In this document: positions 14,613-24,096 of the stretch, piece after piece
Layout of the letters: each line of letters begins with the position of its first letter
Numbering within the stretch: the stretch's first letter is position 1
Assembly (NCBI GenBank): GCA_036399175.1
Contig: DASWNP010000006.1
Span: 62,001 to 126,000, forward strand
Direction of reading: 5' to 3'
DNA: 64,000 nt
From: DASWNP01 sp036399175
Lineage (GTDB): Bacteria > Acidobacteriota > Blastocatellia > Pyrinomonadales > Pyrinomonadaceae
Notes under the pieces: generated by a model
What the model was told of the DNA's origin: nothing
Databases searched by the model: none
What the model saw: the letters and a program-made list of their open reading frames with translations, nothing else
Position numbers and translations under genes: made by a program

Positions 14613-16667
14613 TCATATATCGCAGAACGGGGTTCCGTTCTGCGCGGCCTGCTGCATGACGAGAGCGCCGGGACTGTAAGTGGTCGGCTTCGGCGGCGCT
14701 TTCTTGGGCGGCATCTCGACCGTTTGGCCGGGCTCGGCCTTGTCGGCTTCGGTCGGGTCTTTCGGAGCCTGCGGCGAGCAGCCGGAGCCCGAGCCCGCCG
14801 CGCCGCCGCTATTGATGAGGACGGGCGTGCCGGAGATGGTGACGCCCGCCGGGCCGACGACGACGAAGCCGCCGCCCGCCTTCAGCGTGATAGACATGCC
14901 GGCCTCGATGACCACGTTCATCCCGGCCTTGATGTGCACTTCCGTACCGGCATCCATGCCGTACTTCATGCCTATCTTTTCCTGCACGTCCATTCCGGCC
15001 TTCAAAGAGACCGTGCCGCCCACCTTCTCGTTCTTGTCGCCAGTGAGCGTGAGGTGCTTGTCGCCCTCGACCTTCTCCATCTTGTCGCGCTTGACGATGA
15101 GGTGGCTGTCCTGTCCTATCCACTCCATCAAATCCTTCTTGACGCGGATGTCCTGATTCTTCTCCGCGTGGATGAAGATTTGCTCGGAGCCCTTCTTATC
15201 CTCGAAGCGCAGTTCGTTGAAGCCGCCGCCGCCTTTGGACGAATAGGTCTTGACGGTGCTCTTGGTCTTCTCGTCGGGCAGGGCGTAGGGCGGCATCGAC
15301 CCGCCGTTATAGACGCGGCCTGTGATAATCGGACGGTCGGGGTCGCCCTCGATGAAATCGACGATTACTTCCTGACCGATGCGCGGGATGAACATTGCGC
15401 CCCAGCGCTTGCCCGCCCAGTTCTGCGAGACGCGAATCCAGCAGGAGCTTTTCTCGTTGTATGCGCCGATTCTGTCCCAGTGGAATTGAACCTTCACGCG
15501 CCCGTACTTATCGACGTAGATTTCTTCGCCCGCCGGGCCGACGACGATGGCCGTCTGCGTGCCGTGAACGACGGGGACGGGCGTGGTGCGGCGCGGGCGA
15601 AAGGGCGTCGGGTGCGGGATGCACTCGAAATGGTTGGAGTATTCGAGGCTGTGCGTACCGCTCTCGGAGCTTTCGTAGTTGGTTCCGGCGTCGGCCGCAT
15701 GATGGACGGAAGTCAGGATGAAGGTTTTGTTCAGGTCTTTGCGGTAGTGCTCTTTGAGGTCGAACTTGTAGCCGGGCGTAAATCCGCGACAGGTGCTCGA
15801 ACCCGTGACGGAAACGCGCGTGGCCTCCTCCTCCTGCATGCGGATGCCGACGAGCTGCTCGCCCTCGCCTTTGGTCTTATATTCGCCGGGATAATCGTAT
15901 ATCTCGTATTTGCGCTCGTCGGCTCCCGTCACGGAAGCCGTCAAATCGAGCGTCGGCTTCTCGAAGTCGAAATCGACGATGCTGAACTTGCCGGGGCGAA
16001 CTTCCTGCGCGATGCTCCACTCGGTGACGACCTCTTCCGTGCGACCCGCGCCCCATTCGGATTCGTAGCGCGCCGTCGGCTGATTCGGGCAGGGCTTATG
16101 CTCGCTCGGATTATTGGCGAGGATGAGCGTATGCGTGTCGGCCGTGTGCTCGAAATAGTAGTAGATGCCCTCTTCCTGCATGAGACGGGAGATGAAATTG
16201 AAGGCCGTCTCGCGATACTGCACGCAGTATTCGCGCTCCGTAAAACTGCCGTGCAGCTTGTTCTTGTAATCGGCGAAACTGTGGTCTTTGAAAATCTGCT
16301 CGATGATGTCGGGCGCGGTCTTGTTCTGGAAGATGCGGCAATCTGCGGTGCGCGTGAGCAGCCACGTCCAGGGGACGATGGTTGCGTGGTAGGAGGCGAA
16401 AGTCTGCGAAGCTCCGCCCTGCGAGAACGAGTTGACGATGCCGTTGATGTAGCGGGATTTTCCGTTGTCGTGGATAACTTCGATGGTGGCCTTTTTGCCG
16501 ATGATGGAATCGAAAGCGATGGAGCGATTCTGCGAATGCATCACCATGTCGAAGTGAAATAACTCCGACATACCTTCGTGCCCGCGAAAACTTTGCAAGA
16601 GAAGAACGTCTTTGCCGAGCGTCGTATAGACCCGGATCATCCGGTTCTCTTGAGTGTACTCACTCAT
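14613..16667 (-). CDS. vgrG: VgrG (TssI) spike protein
   Basis: 684 residues; AGGAGAAG lies 4 bases before the ATG at 16667. Residues 1 to about 370 form the gp27-like hub (GHEGMSELFHFDMVMHS, FNFISRLMQEEGIYYYFEH). A gp5-like OB domain follows at about 385-455 (DKYGRVKVQFHWDR, CWIRVSQNWAGKRWGAMFIP, GQEVIVDFIEGDPDRPIITG). The stem is made of short repeated strands (VKRDKMEKVEGDKHLTL, EKIGMKYGMDAGTEV, MNVVIEAGMSITLKAGGG). The tail is a Pro/Lys-rich linker ending GTPFCDI, with no enzymatic domain. It forms the trimeric spike on the Hcp tube and is capped by the PAAR protein downstream. A 202-base gap with a strong hairpin separates it from tssH, so it may be expressed partly on its own. Confidence 0.97.
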   Translation of the reverse strand: MSEYTQENRMIRVYTTLGKDVLLLQSFRGHEGMSELFHFDMVMHSQNRSIAFDSIIGKKATIEVIHDNGKSRYINGIVNSFSQGGASQTFASYHATIVPWTWLLTRTADCRIFQNKTAPDIIEQIFKDHSFADYKNKLHGSFTEREYCVQYRETAFNFISRLMQEEGIYYYFEHTADTHTLILANNPSEHKPCPNQPTARYESEWGAGRTEEVVTEWSIAQEVRPGKFSIVDFDFEKPTLDLTASVTGADERKYEIYDYPGEYKTKGEGEQLVGIRMQEEEATRVSVTGSSTCRGFTPGYKFDLKEHYRKDLNKTFILTSVHHAADAGTNYESSESGTHSLEYSNHFECIPHPTPFRPRRTTPVPVVHGTQTAIVVGPAGEEIYVDKYGRVKVQFHWDRIGAYNEKSSCWIRVSQNWAGKRWGAMFIPRIGQEVIVDFIEGDPDRPIITGRVYNGGSMPPYALPDEKTKSTVKTYSSKGGGGFNELRFEDKKGSEQIFIHAEKNQDIRVKKDLMEWIGQDSHLIVKRDKMEKVEGDKHLTLTGDKNEKVGGTVSLKAGMDVQEKIGMKYGMDAGTEVHIKAGMNVVIEAGMSITLKAGGGFVVVGPAGVTISGTPVLINSGGAAGSGSGCSPQAPKDPTEADKAEPGQTVEMPPKKAPPKPTTYSPGALVMQQAAQNGTPFCDI

Positions 16668-16812
16668 TTAGCTTCTCCTGTATCTCCAGCACAATGGAAT
16701 CCCACAAAGGATAGACGTAAATCTACCGGGGGCTTGCAGTTCTTCGGATGCGTACCTTCAAGCCCTCGCCGGGAATCTGCTTCGACCATCCTCGAAGTTT
16801 CGGGAAGTGCTG

Positions 16813-16853
16813 TCTCGGACGACGCCTGCCGAGCGTGCAGGCGTCGTCCGAGA
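16813..16853 (-). terminator. 17-bp hairpin between tssH and vgrG
   Basis: Perfect 17-bp inverted repeat (16813-16829 with 16837-16853), 7-base loop, starting 17 bases past the tssH stop. No T-run follows on the minus strand, so it may be an attenuator or mRNA-stabilising stem rather than a full terminator. Confidence 0.6.
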
Positions 16854-16869
16854 TGTCCGACGGTATGCT

Positions 16870-19632
16870 CTAGGAAATGTCGTACTTGAACTGACCGCCG
16901 TCGATGCTGACGTGGACGCGCGTGACGGGCTGACCCGTCGCCATCCGCGACAGAAACTCGCCCGACATCTCGGGCAGAACGGTTCGCGTCAGGATGTGGT
17001 CAACGTTTCTCGCGCCGGATTCGACCTCCTTGCAGCGGTTGGCTATCTCGGATATGACGGCCTCGTCGTATGTAAACTCCGCGCCGTGATTCTCGTCAAG
17101 CCTGCGCCCGATTCTGCCGAGTTGCAGCTTGATAATCTCGCGCATCACGTCGTCGGAAATCGGATAGTAGGGCACGACCACCATTCTACCGAGAAGCGCG
17201 GGCTTGAAGACCTTAATCAACTCCGGCCTGATGGCTTCGACGAGTCCTTCCGGCTCGGGGCGGGTGTCGGGGTCGGCGCAGAGCTTCATCACCTGATCGG
17301 TGGCGACGTTCGAGGTCAGCAGGATGACCGTGTTCTTGAAGTCAATCTCGCGGCCTTCGCCGTCTTCGAGCATGCCCTTGTCGAAGACCTGATAGAAAAG
17401 CTCCATCACGTCGGGGTGCGCCTTCTCGACTTCATCGAGCAGCACAACCGAGTAGGGCTTGCGGCGGACTGCTTCCGTGAGCACGCCGCCTTCGCCGTAG
17501 CCGACGTAGCCCGGAGGCGAGCCCTTCAGCGAAGAGACCGTGTGCGCTTCCTGATACTCGCTCATGTTGATGGTGACGAGATTGCGCTCGCCGCCGTAGA
17601 GCGTGTCGGCCAGAGTCAGCGCCGTTTCGGTTTTGCCGACGCCGGAGGGGCCTACCAGAAGGAAGACGCCGACGGGGCGACGCGGGTCTGTCAGATTGGC
17701 GCGGGCGGTGCGGATGCGCTGGGCGATGGCGTCGAGCGCGTGCGACTGGCCGATGACCCTCCGCTCAAGAATGTCCTTGAGCTGCATGACGGTGTTGATT
17801 TCGTCCGTCAGCATCTTGCCGACGGGGATGCCCGTCCAGCCGGAGATGACCTCGGCGATGGTCTGCGAGTTGACGGTTGACTGCATCAGAGGCGACTCGC
17901 CCTGAATGCTCTGAAGCTCCTCGTTCATCTGGTTAAGCTGCGCGCGAAGGGCGTCCGTGTCGATGGGGACGGCGGGCATGGCGACGGCGGCTGCGGCCTT
18001 CGCCGTCTGACCGGCGAGCGCGGCTTCCGTCGCGACTTCCGCCGCTGAAGCCGACCCATGACCGTTGCCGTTCCCTTGCGCGGCCTGTTCGAGCTGCGAG
18101 CGCACCTCGCGGATGCGCTCAATCATCTCGCGCTCAATCTCCCACTGCTTCGTCAGCAGAGTGAGACGCTCCTCGTCGGCCTGACGCGCGGCTTTCAATT
18201 CCTCGATGCGCTCGCTGTGATCGACGCCCGTGATGGCCTCGCGCTCAAGCGCGCGAATCTCGACCGCCATCTGCTCGACGCGTCGCTGCGCGTCTTCGAT
18301 GGCCGGAGGCGTCGCCGCCTGTCCCATCGCCACTTTCGCGCAGGCCGTATCGAGCACACTCACGGCTTTGTCCGGCAGTTGGCGACCCGAGATGTAGCGA
18401 TGCGACAGACGAACGGCGTCCTCGACACCCTCTTCGAGAATGCGAACCTTGTGATGATTCTCCAAAGTCTCGGTCAGCCCGCGCATCATCACGATGGCCG
18501 CCTCTTCCGAAGGCTCTTCGACCTTGACGACCTGAAAACGACGCGCGAGCGCCGCGTCCTTCTCGAAGTATTTCTTGTACTCAGCCCACGTCGTCGCGGC
18601 GATGGTGCGAAGCTCGCCGCGCGCCAGCGCAGGCTTGAGGAGGTTGGCCGCGTCGTTCTGTCCGGCCTGCCCGCCCGCGCCAATCATCGTGTGCGCTTCG
18701 TCGATGAAGAGGATGATGGGCTGGGCGGATGACTTAACCTCTTCGATGACGCCCTTGAGGCGATTCTCGAACTCGCCCTTGATACCAGCGCCCGCCTGCA
18801 AGAGACCGAGGTCGAGCGTGCGGACGGCGACGTTCTTCAGAACTTCGGGCACGTCGCCCTTTGCGATGCGCAGCGCGAAGCCCTCGACGACGGCTGTCTT
18901 TCCGACGCCGGCCTCACCCGTCAGAATCGGGTTGTTCTGTCGGCGACGCGTCAGGATGTCGACGACCTGTCGAATCTCGAAGTCGCGCCCGAGGACGGGG
19001 TCGATTTTTCCTTCGCGCGCTTTGGCCGTCAGATCGACGGTGAACTGGTCGAGCGCTTTGGCTTTGCCGCCCGCGCCCGCGGGTGCGCCGTCTGCTCCGC
19101 CTGCGCCTGCGGCTGCTCCGCCGCCGTCTCCGGCGAAACTGCCGACCTCGCGCTCTTCGGCAGAGCCCTTGACGATGGCCGGAAGATTCTTCCTCAAAGT
19201 CTCGACGGAGATATTGCCGAACTCGCGCGAAATCTCGCGTGCGAGCCGCGCGAGGTTATCGTTCGTCAAAAGGGCGAGGATGAGATGACCGGAGCGAATC
19301 CGGTTCGCGCCGTACTCGATGGAGGCCGGAAGCCATGCTTCCTGAAAGAGCCTGGGCAGGTTGGGAGAGAAATCGGGGGTGCGCGTATTGCCGGTCTTGA
19401 GACGGTCGAGGGCGCGGGTTACGTCCTGCATGAGCCGTCCCTGATTGACCTCGAAGTGGCGCAGGATGCGCTCGATGTCGGTCTCAGGCGTTTCGAGCAG
19501 CTTCATCAGAAGGTGCTCGATGTCCACGTCGTAGTTGGTGCGCGTCAGGCAGAGTCCGGCAGCCGCTTGCAGCGCGTTGCGGCAGGTATCGTCGAGCCTG
19601 CCGATGAGGGATTTAAGAAAGTTCACATCCAT
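16870..19632 (-). CDS. tssH: TssH / ClpV AAA+ unfoldase
   Basis: 920 residues; AAGGAA lies 7 bases upstream of the ATG at 19632. It has a Clp N-terminal domain (about 1-150), then AAA1 with Walker A GEAGVGKTAVVEG and Walker B IILFIDEAH, a middle coiled region (ALEREAITGVDHSERIEELK), and AAA2 with Walker A GPSGVGKTETAL and Walker B-type VVLLDEVEKAH. Length and order match ClpV rather than ClpB; the segment before AAA1 and the one near residue 550 carry Ala/Gly-rich inserts. ClpV disassembles the contracted TssB-TssC sheath using ATP so that subunits can be reused. It stands between tssG and vgrG in the operon and is separated from tssG by a heptad-array palindrome. Confidence 0.97.
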   Translation of the reverse strand: MDVNFLKSLIGRLDDTCRNALQAAAGLCLTRTNYDVDIEHLLMKLLETPETDIERILRHFEVNQGRLMQDVTRALDRLKTGNTRTPDFSPNLPRLFQEAWLPASIEYGANRIRSGHLILALLTNDNLARLAREISREFGNISVETLRKNLPAIVKGSAEEREVGSFAGDGGGAAAGAGGADGAPAGAGGKAKALDQFTVDLTAKAREGKIDPVLGRDFEIRQVVDILTRRRQNNPILTGEAGVGKTAVVEGFALRIAKGDVPEVLKNVAVRTLDLGLLQAGAGIKGEFENRLKGVIEEVKSSAQPIILFIDEAHTMIGAGGQAGQNDAANLLKPALARGELRTIAATTWAEYKKYFEKDAALARRFQVVKVEEPSEEAAIVMMRGLTETLENHHKVRILEEGVEDAVRLSHRYISGRQLPDKAVSVLDTACAKVAMGQAATPPAIEDAQRRVEQMAVEIRALEREAITGVDHSERIEELKAARQADEERLTLLTKQWEIEREMIERIREVRSQLEQAAQGNGNGHGSASAAEVATEAALAGQTAKAAAAVAMPAVPIDTDALRAQLNQMNEELQSIQGESPLMQSTVNSQTIAEVISGWTGIPVGKMLTDEINTVMQLKDILERRVIGQSHALDAIAQRIRTARANLTDPRRPVGVFLLVGPSGVGKTETALTLADTLYGGERNLVTINMSEYQEAHTVSSLKGSPPGYVGYGEGGVLTEAVRRKPYSVVLLDEVEKAHPDVMELFYQVFDKGMLEDGEGREIDFKNTVILLTSNVATDQVMKLCADPDTRPEPEGLVEAIRPELIKVFKPALLGRMVVVPYYPISDDVMREIIKLQLGRIGRRLDENHGAEFTYDEAVISEIANRCKEVESGARNVDHILTRTVLPEMSGEFLSRMATGQPVTRVHVSIDGGQFKYDIS

Positions 19633-19656
19633 GACGTTGTTCCTTCCGCGAAGTGA

Positions 19657-19741
19657 AAAGTGATGAGTGATGAGTAATGAGTGATGAGTGAGAAGACGAG
19701 GGCTTTCCTCCCATCACTCATCACTCATTACTCATCACTTT
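19657..19741. repeat. Heptad-array palindrome A (tssG/tssH junction)
   Basis: The left arm is a run of GTGATGA/GTAATGA heptads, and the right arm is its reverse complement. The perfect stem covers 25 bp (19667-19691 with 19714-19738); the loop is 22 bases. It starts immediately past the tssG stop and ends 24 bases before the tssH start. Confidence 0.9.
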
Positions 19742-19745
19742 CGAG

Positions 19746-20780
19746 TCAGTTGTTCACCGAGAGCACGACCTGCGAATCATCCTGCGTGAAATCCTGTGTC
19801 TTGAGCCAGGTTGTCCAGCCGAGCATGGGGCGACGCTTTGCGCGCGTAGTCAAGACGAGGTCGGGGACTTCCTCGGCCTTGAGGACGAGCTGCACGTCGA
19901 AGTCGAACTCCGTGCCGACGAGAAAACGCGCCAGCTTCGTCATCGGCTCGAAGCTCGCGCCCGCCGGAATGAGATTCATAAACTGCTGGAGGGTGAGCGC
20001 GCCGAAGCGTATCCGAAACTTCGATTGCACGTCCCAGACGCGCGTGCCGACAATCGCGCTCATCCCTAAGACGGAGTTGGCCTCGCCCATGCGCGTGATG
20101 CTGTCTTCTTCAATCTTGAGCCACTGGCCTGAGAACTGCTCGATAGCAGCGGGCGCATCGAAACGGTCGCTGAGAATGGCGGCGACGGCCACAGACGAGT
20201 GCGGCTTCTGCGAGATGAGGCCGCCGTAGAGCAGAAGCCCTTCGTCGGGCATCCCCATTCGGTCGCGCAATCCGCGCGTGCCCATCCCGATAATGTCGAA
20301 CAGGTACTCGGTGAAGCGGTCTTCCTCGCGCCGCTCGTAGGCGACGTAGAAGCGGTACTTTTCCCACGCACGATAGAAGAGCGAAATCATGCGGTGGTTG
20401 AAGATGTCGAGGAACTCCCAGAGCCCCGTGTCCTTGTAGCGCGCACGCTCGGCGACAAGCTCGGTGTAGTGCGTCGGCATGACGCCCGAAGGGCCGGTCA
20501 TGCCCATGAAGTTGACCATCATCTGCGGCGGCGGGTCGTCTCCATTGGTCGCAGTCTGGCGCGTAATCTGGTGAACTTCGCTGGCGGGAAACTCCAGCGT
20601 CTGGCGCGTGCGGAAACGCACGACCTCTTTCGAGGGCGCAGCGCCGTTGCGTCCAACGGGATTCTTCTCCGGGTAGATTCTTTCGAGAAGCCTGACCGCT
20701 TGAAAAAACTCGAAGCGGTAGGCTTCATCGAAGAGCGTCCCGGTTAGAGGAGTATCTGTTCTCCTGCCCTCGGCGGCCAT
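19746..20780 (-). CDS. tssG: TssG baseplate protein
   Basis: 344 residues. The start overlaps the end of tssF by 37 bases. The N-terminal signature FDEAYRFEFFQAVRLLERIYP is typical of TssG/ImpH/VasB, as are LEFPASEVHQI, VNFMGMTGPSGVMPTHYTE, DIFNHRMISLFYRAWEKYR and the FRIRFGALTLQQFMNLIP segment near the end. With TssE, TssF and TssK it builds the baseplate wedge around the VgrG spike. It ends just before palindrome A. Length is normal for the family. Confidence 0.96.
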   Translation of the reverse strand: MAAEGRRTDTPLTGTLFDEAYRFEFFQAVRLLERIYPEKNPVGRNGAAPSKEVVRFRTRQTLEFPASEVHQITRQTATNGDDPPPQMMVNFMGMTGPSGVMPTHYTELVAERARYKDTGLWEFLDIFNHRMISLFYRAWEKYRFYVAYERREEDRFTEYLFDIIGMGTRGLRDRMGMPDEGLLLYGGLISQKPHSSVAVAAILSDRFDAPAAIEQFSGQWLKIEEDSITRMGEANSVLGMSAIVGTRVWDVQSKFRIRFGALTLQQFMNLIPAGASFEPMTKLARFLVGTEFDFDVQLVLKAEEVPDLVLTTRAKRRPMLGWTTWLKTQDFTQDDSQVVLSVNN

Positions 20781-22642
20781 CGCTTGAGCACACCTTCTCT
20801 CTGCTGAGTCGTTGCCACGAGCTGGTTGAACGAGTTGACCGAGACGTAGAGCCCCAGGAAACGTTCGAGTACGGCGGCGAAGAGATAGACGCCGCTGCCG
20901 ACGTATTCGTCTTCGTCGAAGTCGATGGTGGTTTCGATGCCGCGCACGAAGCCCGTCCCGATGCGCGAGCCGGTTTGACGCACGACCCTTCGGCTCGACA
21001 CGCGGCTGATGCCCAAGACCTGCTTGCGCGTCGCCGACGAGTCCATGAAATCGTAAAGCAGCAGAATCTCGCGCAGAGCTTCCGCCGCGTCTCCCTCGCG
21101 CGCCCCTTCGACGATGGAGAGATGATTGAGCGAGAGATGCGAGATGAGACGCCAGTGAGCCGCGCGCCTCAAGGGCGGGCGAATCGTCGCCGTCGGCTTC
21201 CTGAGAGCCCTCACGCGCGAGAGAGGCCCCGTGCCTTCCACCTCGAAGTCGCCCTCGCTGCCGCCGAAGGGAAGCTTGCCGGGCAGGTCGCGGTTGGTCG
21301 AAGTCGTGTGGATGGTGACGGTCTCGACGGCGGGCACGTGCGGGTTGAAACCCAAATCCACGAGCGACAGGTAAACCTCCGTGCCGTCGTCGTCCTCTCG
21401 CTGCGAGGCGCGGCGGTTCGCGTACCAGTAGGTTCTATCTTCGCCGCGCCCGTCCGCGTGCTTGAGCGAATAGAAGGGCTGAAACTCGCGCGACTGTTTG
21501 AGGTAAGGGTCGGTGGTCGTGACGGCATCGACCGAGTAGACCTCCGTCGCCATCTGCCTGTGCACGTCCGGGATGACACGGTACTCGTTCTGCTCGGCCG
21601 TCAGATTTATCGGCTCGGCGATTTTCGTGAAGAGGTTGGCTACGGGCGCGCAGCCGAGCTGGAACGTTCCGGCATCGACGGTGAAACGCGGCGGCTGAAC
21701 GTCTTCGACGTAAATCAGAATATCGAACTCCGCGCCGAAGTTTCCCGTGAGAGCCGCTTCGTGTAAGCCCGTCACGTCGAAGAAGAGAAACTTCTCGGGG
21801 AAGGTGAAGTATTCCGTGAGCAGCTTGTAGCCGGGAAAGGAGCGCGACGTGAAGGGCAGCATCCCTTCGTCCGACTCGAAGCCAACCGATTTGATGCTCG
21901 AAGCCGGAAGCGTCAGCGTGGCGGGCTGCGAGCGGCGCGCAGTTCCGCCCGCCCGGCGCACGCCGCCGCCCGTCGCGCGCAGCTCGACGCGAGTCGCGTG
22001 GTTGAAGATTATCTCGTAGAGCGTGTAGACGAGTTGCGGCTCGCCGTTCAGGTAAAAGCGCAGGCTCTCGATGGGGCGCGCCTTATGCTTTTCGGTCTCT
22101 CCGGTCTGAAGCTCTGTCAGCGTCGTATTGTTCAGACAACGCATGCTCAGGCGAATGGTCGCCTCTTCCCACTTGCCGCGAGTATCGACGGGCGTGCGCG
22201 ACTCGATGGCGGCCGATGCCACTTCCATCGGCCAGAGCGTGACGGGATAGGAGGTGCGAAAGCGACAGGGCGTGCCCTGAATCGGCCTCGAATAGAGCGT
22301 GGTTTCGCGCGGGATGAAATAGCCTGTGGTGAGCTTGCCCTGCTCGGGGTCGAGGGCGAACTTCACGATTGACATCGAAGGAACCGGCGCGAGGTAGTGC
22401 GGGTAGAGGACGTTTAAGAGCGACTCGGTGACTTCCGGAAACTCGTCGTCAATCTTCAACTGGATGCGACCGGCGAGAAAAGCGAAAGCCTCTATCATTC
22501 GCTCGACGTGCGGGTCTTCCGTCTTATCATTCTCAATCTGAAGGCGCGAGGCGACCTTCGGATACTTCTGCGCAAACTCCGCCCCCATCTGGCGCAGAAA
22601 GGCCAGCTCCCGCTCGTAATATCCAAGTAGCTCGTCTCGCAT
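20744..22642 (-). CDS. tssF: TssF baseplate protein
   Basis: 632 residues. It starts MRDELLGYYERELAFLRQMG and continues AQKYPKVASRLQIEND and HVERMIEAFAFLAGRIQLKI, the standard opening of TssF/ImpG/VasA. Later blocks DEFPEVTESLLNVLYPHYL and the C-terminal ETTIDFDEDEYVGSGVYLF and FLGLYVSVNSFNQL also match. TssF and TssG form the wedge core; two TssF copies with one TssG are usual. The gene follows tssE across palindrome B and overlaps tssG, so the two are probably translated together. No unusual insertion is evident apart from an Arg-rich stretch near residue 235. Confidence 0.97.
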   Translation of the reverse strand: MRDELLGYYERELAFLRQMGAEFAQKYPKVASRLQIENDKTEDPHVERMIEAFAFLAGRIQLKIDDEFPEVTESLLNVLYPHYLAPVPSMSIVKFALDPEQGKLTTGYFIPRETTLYSRPIQGTPCRFRTSYPVTLWPMEVASAAIESRTPVDTRGKWEEATIRLSMRCLNNTTLTELQTGETEKHKARPIESLRFYLNGEPQLVYTLYEIIFNHATRVELRATGGGVRRAGGTARRSQPATLTLPASSIKSVGFESDEGMLPFTSRSFPGYKLLTEYFTFPEKFLFFDVTGLHEAALTGNFGAEFDILIYVEDVQPPRFTVDAGTFQLGCAPVANLFTKIAEPINLTAEQNEYRVIPDVHRQMATEVYSVDAVTTTDPYLKQSREFQPFYSLKHADGRGEDRTYWYANRRASQREDDDGTEVYLSLVDLGFNPHVPAVETVTIHTTSTNRDLPGKLPFGGSEGDFEVEGTGPLSRVRALRKPTATIRPPLRRAAHWRLISHLSLNHLSIVEGAREGDAAEALREILLLYDFMDSSATRKQVLGISRVSSRRVVRQTGSRIGTGFVRGIETTIDFDEDEYVGSGVYLFAAVLERFLGLYVSVNSFNQLVATTQQREGVLKRWPPRAGEQILL

Positions 22643-22653
22643 AACTCTTCAAT

Positions 22654-22729
22654 CGTAAATCGTGAATCGTAAATCGTAAATAGCTAAAACCAGTTCTCAC
22701 TATTTACGATTTACGATTCACGATTTACG
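22654..22729. repeat. Heptad-array palindrome B (tssE/tssF junction)
   Basis: Arms are built of CGTAAAT and CGTGAAT heptads. The perfect stem covers 29 bp (22654-22682 with 22701-22729); the loop is 18 bases. It fills the gap between tssE and tssF almost completely. Confidence 0.92.
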
Positions 22730-22733
22730 TCTT

Positions 22734-23216
22734 TCATTCTCCCTGAACTTTGTATTCGCCGTTAACCAGTTGGAGCACGGTGTCGAAGGTGATGAGTTCG
22801 GGAGCGGGGTCTACGAGAAGTTGGGCGTCGATGCGGAAGTGCAGGGCGCGCTCGTTCTCGCGCCCGGGCTCCAGCGTCACGTTGACATCGGCGAGGCGCG
22901 GCTCGAAGGTGCTGATTAGATTTTCGAGCGTGCGTCGCATGCGGTTTTGGTCTGACGGGCTCTTGACGTTGGCCGAAGAATAGTCGGGCAGTCCGTAGGC
23001 CGCAAGAGAGGCGTTCAGCTCTTTCAGGTCGGGCGGCAGCTCCCTCGTGTGGCGCGTGTTCAGCAGTAGCTCAAGGTCGCGTCTGAGGCTCTGTTTGAGT
23101 TGGCGCATGTTCTTCGAGCGCGACGCGGGGGCTTCGCGCGTCATCTCCGGCTCGTAATCTATCAGGCGATCGAGCACCGAAAGCGTGACGCGAACTTCGT
23201 TGTCTGTCCTAGCCAT
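22734..23216 (-). CDS. tssE: TssE gp25-like baseplate protein
   Basis: 160 residues, start ATG at 23216. The pattern VTLSVLDRLIDYEPEMTREA, LKQSLRRDLELLLNTR, followed by LNASLAAYGLPDYSS and TLENLISTFEPRLADVNVTL is that of the T4 gp25 family (TssE). It helps start sheath assembly at the baseplate. No Shine-Dalgarno sequence is visible because palindrome C lies immediately upstream, so its translation may depend on coupling or on the fold of that region. Length and content are ordinary for the family. Confidence 0.95.
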   Translation of the reverse strand: MARTDNEVRVTLSVLDRLIDYEPEMTREAPASRSKNMRQLKQSLRRDLELLLNTRHTRELPPDLKELNASLAAYGLPDYSSANVKSPSDQNRMRRTLENLISTFEPRLADVNVTLEPGRENERALHFRIDAQLLVDPAPELITFDTVLQLVNGEYKVQGE

Positions 23217-23227
23217 AGTTGAAAATC

Positions 23228-23317
23228 AAACGATGAATGCGGAACGCGGAACGATGAACTTAAAGACAAAAGCTTTTTGCTTTCTATTCATCGTTCACGC
23301 TGCCGCCTTCATCGTTT
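23228..23317. repeat. Heptad-array palindrome C (hcp/tssE junction)
   Basis: Arms with CGATGAA, TGCGGAA and CGCGGAA heptads. 23228-23258 pairs with 23287-23317, 27 of 31 positions matching by eye; loop 28 bases. It lies 11 bases before the tssE start. Confidence 0.85.
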
Positions 23318-23332
23318 CTGTATATGCGAGTG

Positions 23333-23412
23333 GGCAAGGGCGGAAGCTGAGCCCGGAAGTTTCGAGCCTGAGAATTCAGGCGCGCACATCGTTGCTCTCT
23401 TCCGCCCTTGCC
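23333..23412 (-). terminator. Nested hairpin downstream of hcp
   Basis: A perfect 14-bp outer stem (23333-23346 with 23399-23412) encloses a second stem (23366-23371 with 23376-23381). It lies about 70 bases past the hcp stop. There is no clear T-run. It may cut readthrough from the highly expressed hcp gene into tssE or protect the hcp message. Confidence 0.55.
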
Positions 23413-23482
23413 AGTTTAGAGATGTGCTTGCGGGTTCGAGGCCGCGAAGCGAACGGGGCGAAGCAGCTTAGGGGTCGAGCCC

Positions 23483-23977
23483 TTAGACCTTCTTGTTGGC
23501 CTTCAAGTCCCAACCGGCGGGAACCTTGCCAGCGCCCTTGCCGCCTTCGACCTTCGTCTGCGTGTAAGCCCACTCGGCCTTGCCGTAGGCGAACGCGACT
23601 TCTTCGAGGGGAACCGATTCGCCGTGACCGCTGCCGCCGGGCCTGAAGTTGGTGATGATCACGTCCGTGAACTTGTACTCCATGAACGGCTGCTTGTCGG
23701 TGCCGGCGCGGCAGATTTCGAGGCGGATATTCTTCAGGTGTGTGCCGTCGGCGCAGGCCAGAGCCAGTTTCGGAGAGGCGATGTCGAGCGCCTTGACGAT
23801 AGTGAAATCGTGGAAGTCGGCGCGCTGGGACGAGAGAGAGCCGTGCGAACTGGCGGATGCGGATTTCTGTTGCGAGATGCCCCACGAATAGGACAGCACT
23901 TCAATCTCTTTCTTGTGCTTGTCGTCGGTGCTCTCGCCGTCAATCCCATCAACCTTCAAAAACATGTCAACTGCCAT
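23483..23977 (-). CDS. hcp: Hcp (TssD) tube protein
   Basis: 164 residues; GGAGA lies about 9 bases before the ATG at 23977. It begins MAVDMFLKVDGIDGESTDD and carries IEVLSYSWGISQ, FHDFTIVKALDIASPKLALA, and FTDVIITNFRPGGS, ESVPLEEVAFAYGKAEW: the Hcp1-type pattern. Hexamers stack into the inner tube that is fired out of the cell. The KKEIEVLSYSWG block and short C-terminal extension (GGKGAGKVPAGWDLKANKKV) are normal. The gene is flanked on both sides by strong hairpins (24097-24140 and 23333-23412), an arrangement that would let it accumulate to a different level from the rest of the operon. Confidence 0.97.
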   Translation of the reverse strand: MAVDMFLKVDGIDGESTDDKHKKEIEVLSYSWGISQQKSASASSHGSLSSQRADFHDFTIVKALDIASPKLALACADGTHLKNIRLEICRAGTDKQPFMEYKFTDVIITNFRPGGSGHGESVPLEEVAFAYGKAEWAYTQTKVEGGKGAGKVPAGWDLKANKKV

Positions 23978-24096
23978 GGTATCTTCTCCTTCAGTAGGGT
24001 GAACTTGGTGTCGCAGTAACCGCTGCTGTGGTCTAGACGTTCGTACAGAGCGGTTTTGCCGCGCTCATAAAATCAGGGTCAGACTCGATTGCGAGA

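Noticed and set aside
14724..16562. Plus-strand open frame of 612 codons opposite vgrG
   Set aside because: Antisense shadow; VgrG on the other strand is unambiguous.
16813..16853. 17-bp inverted repeat as an eighth heptad palindrome
   Set aside because: The stem has no 7-base periodicity, so it was kept as an ordinary hairpin.
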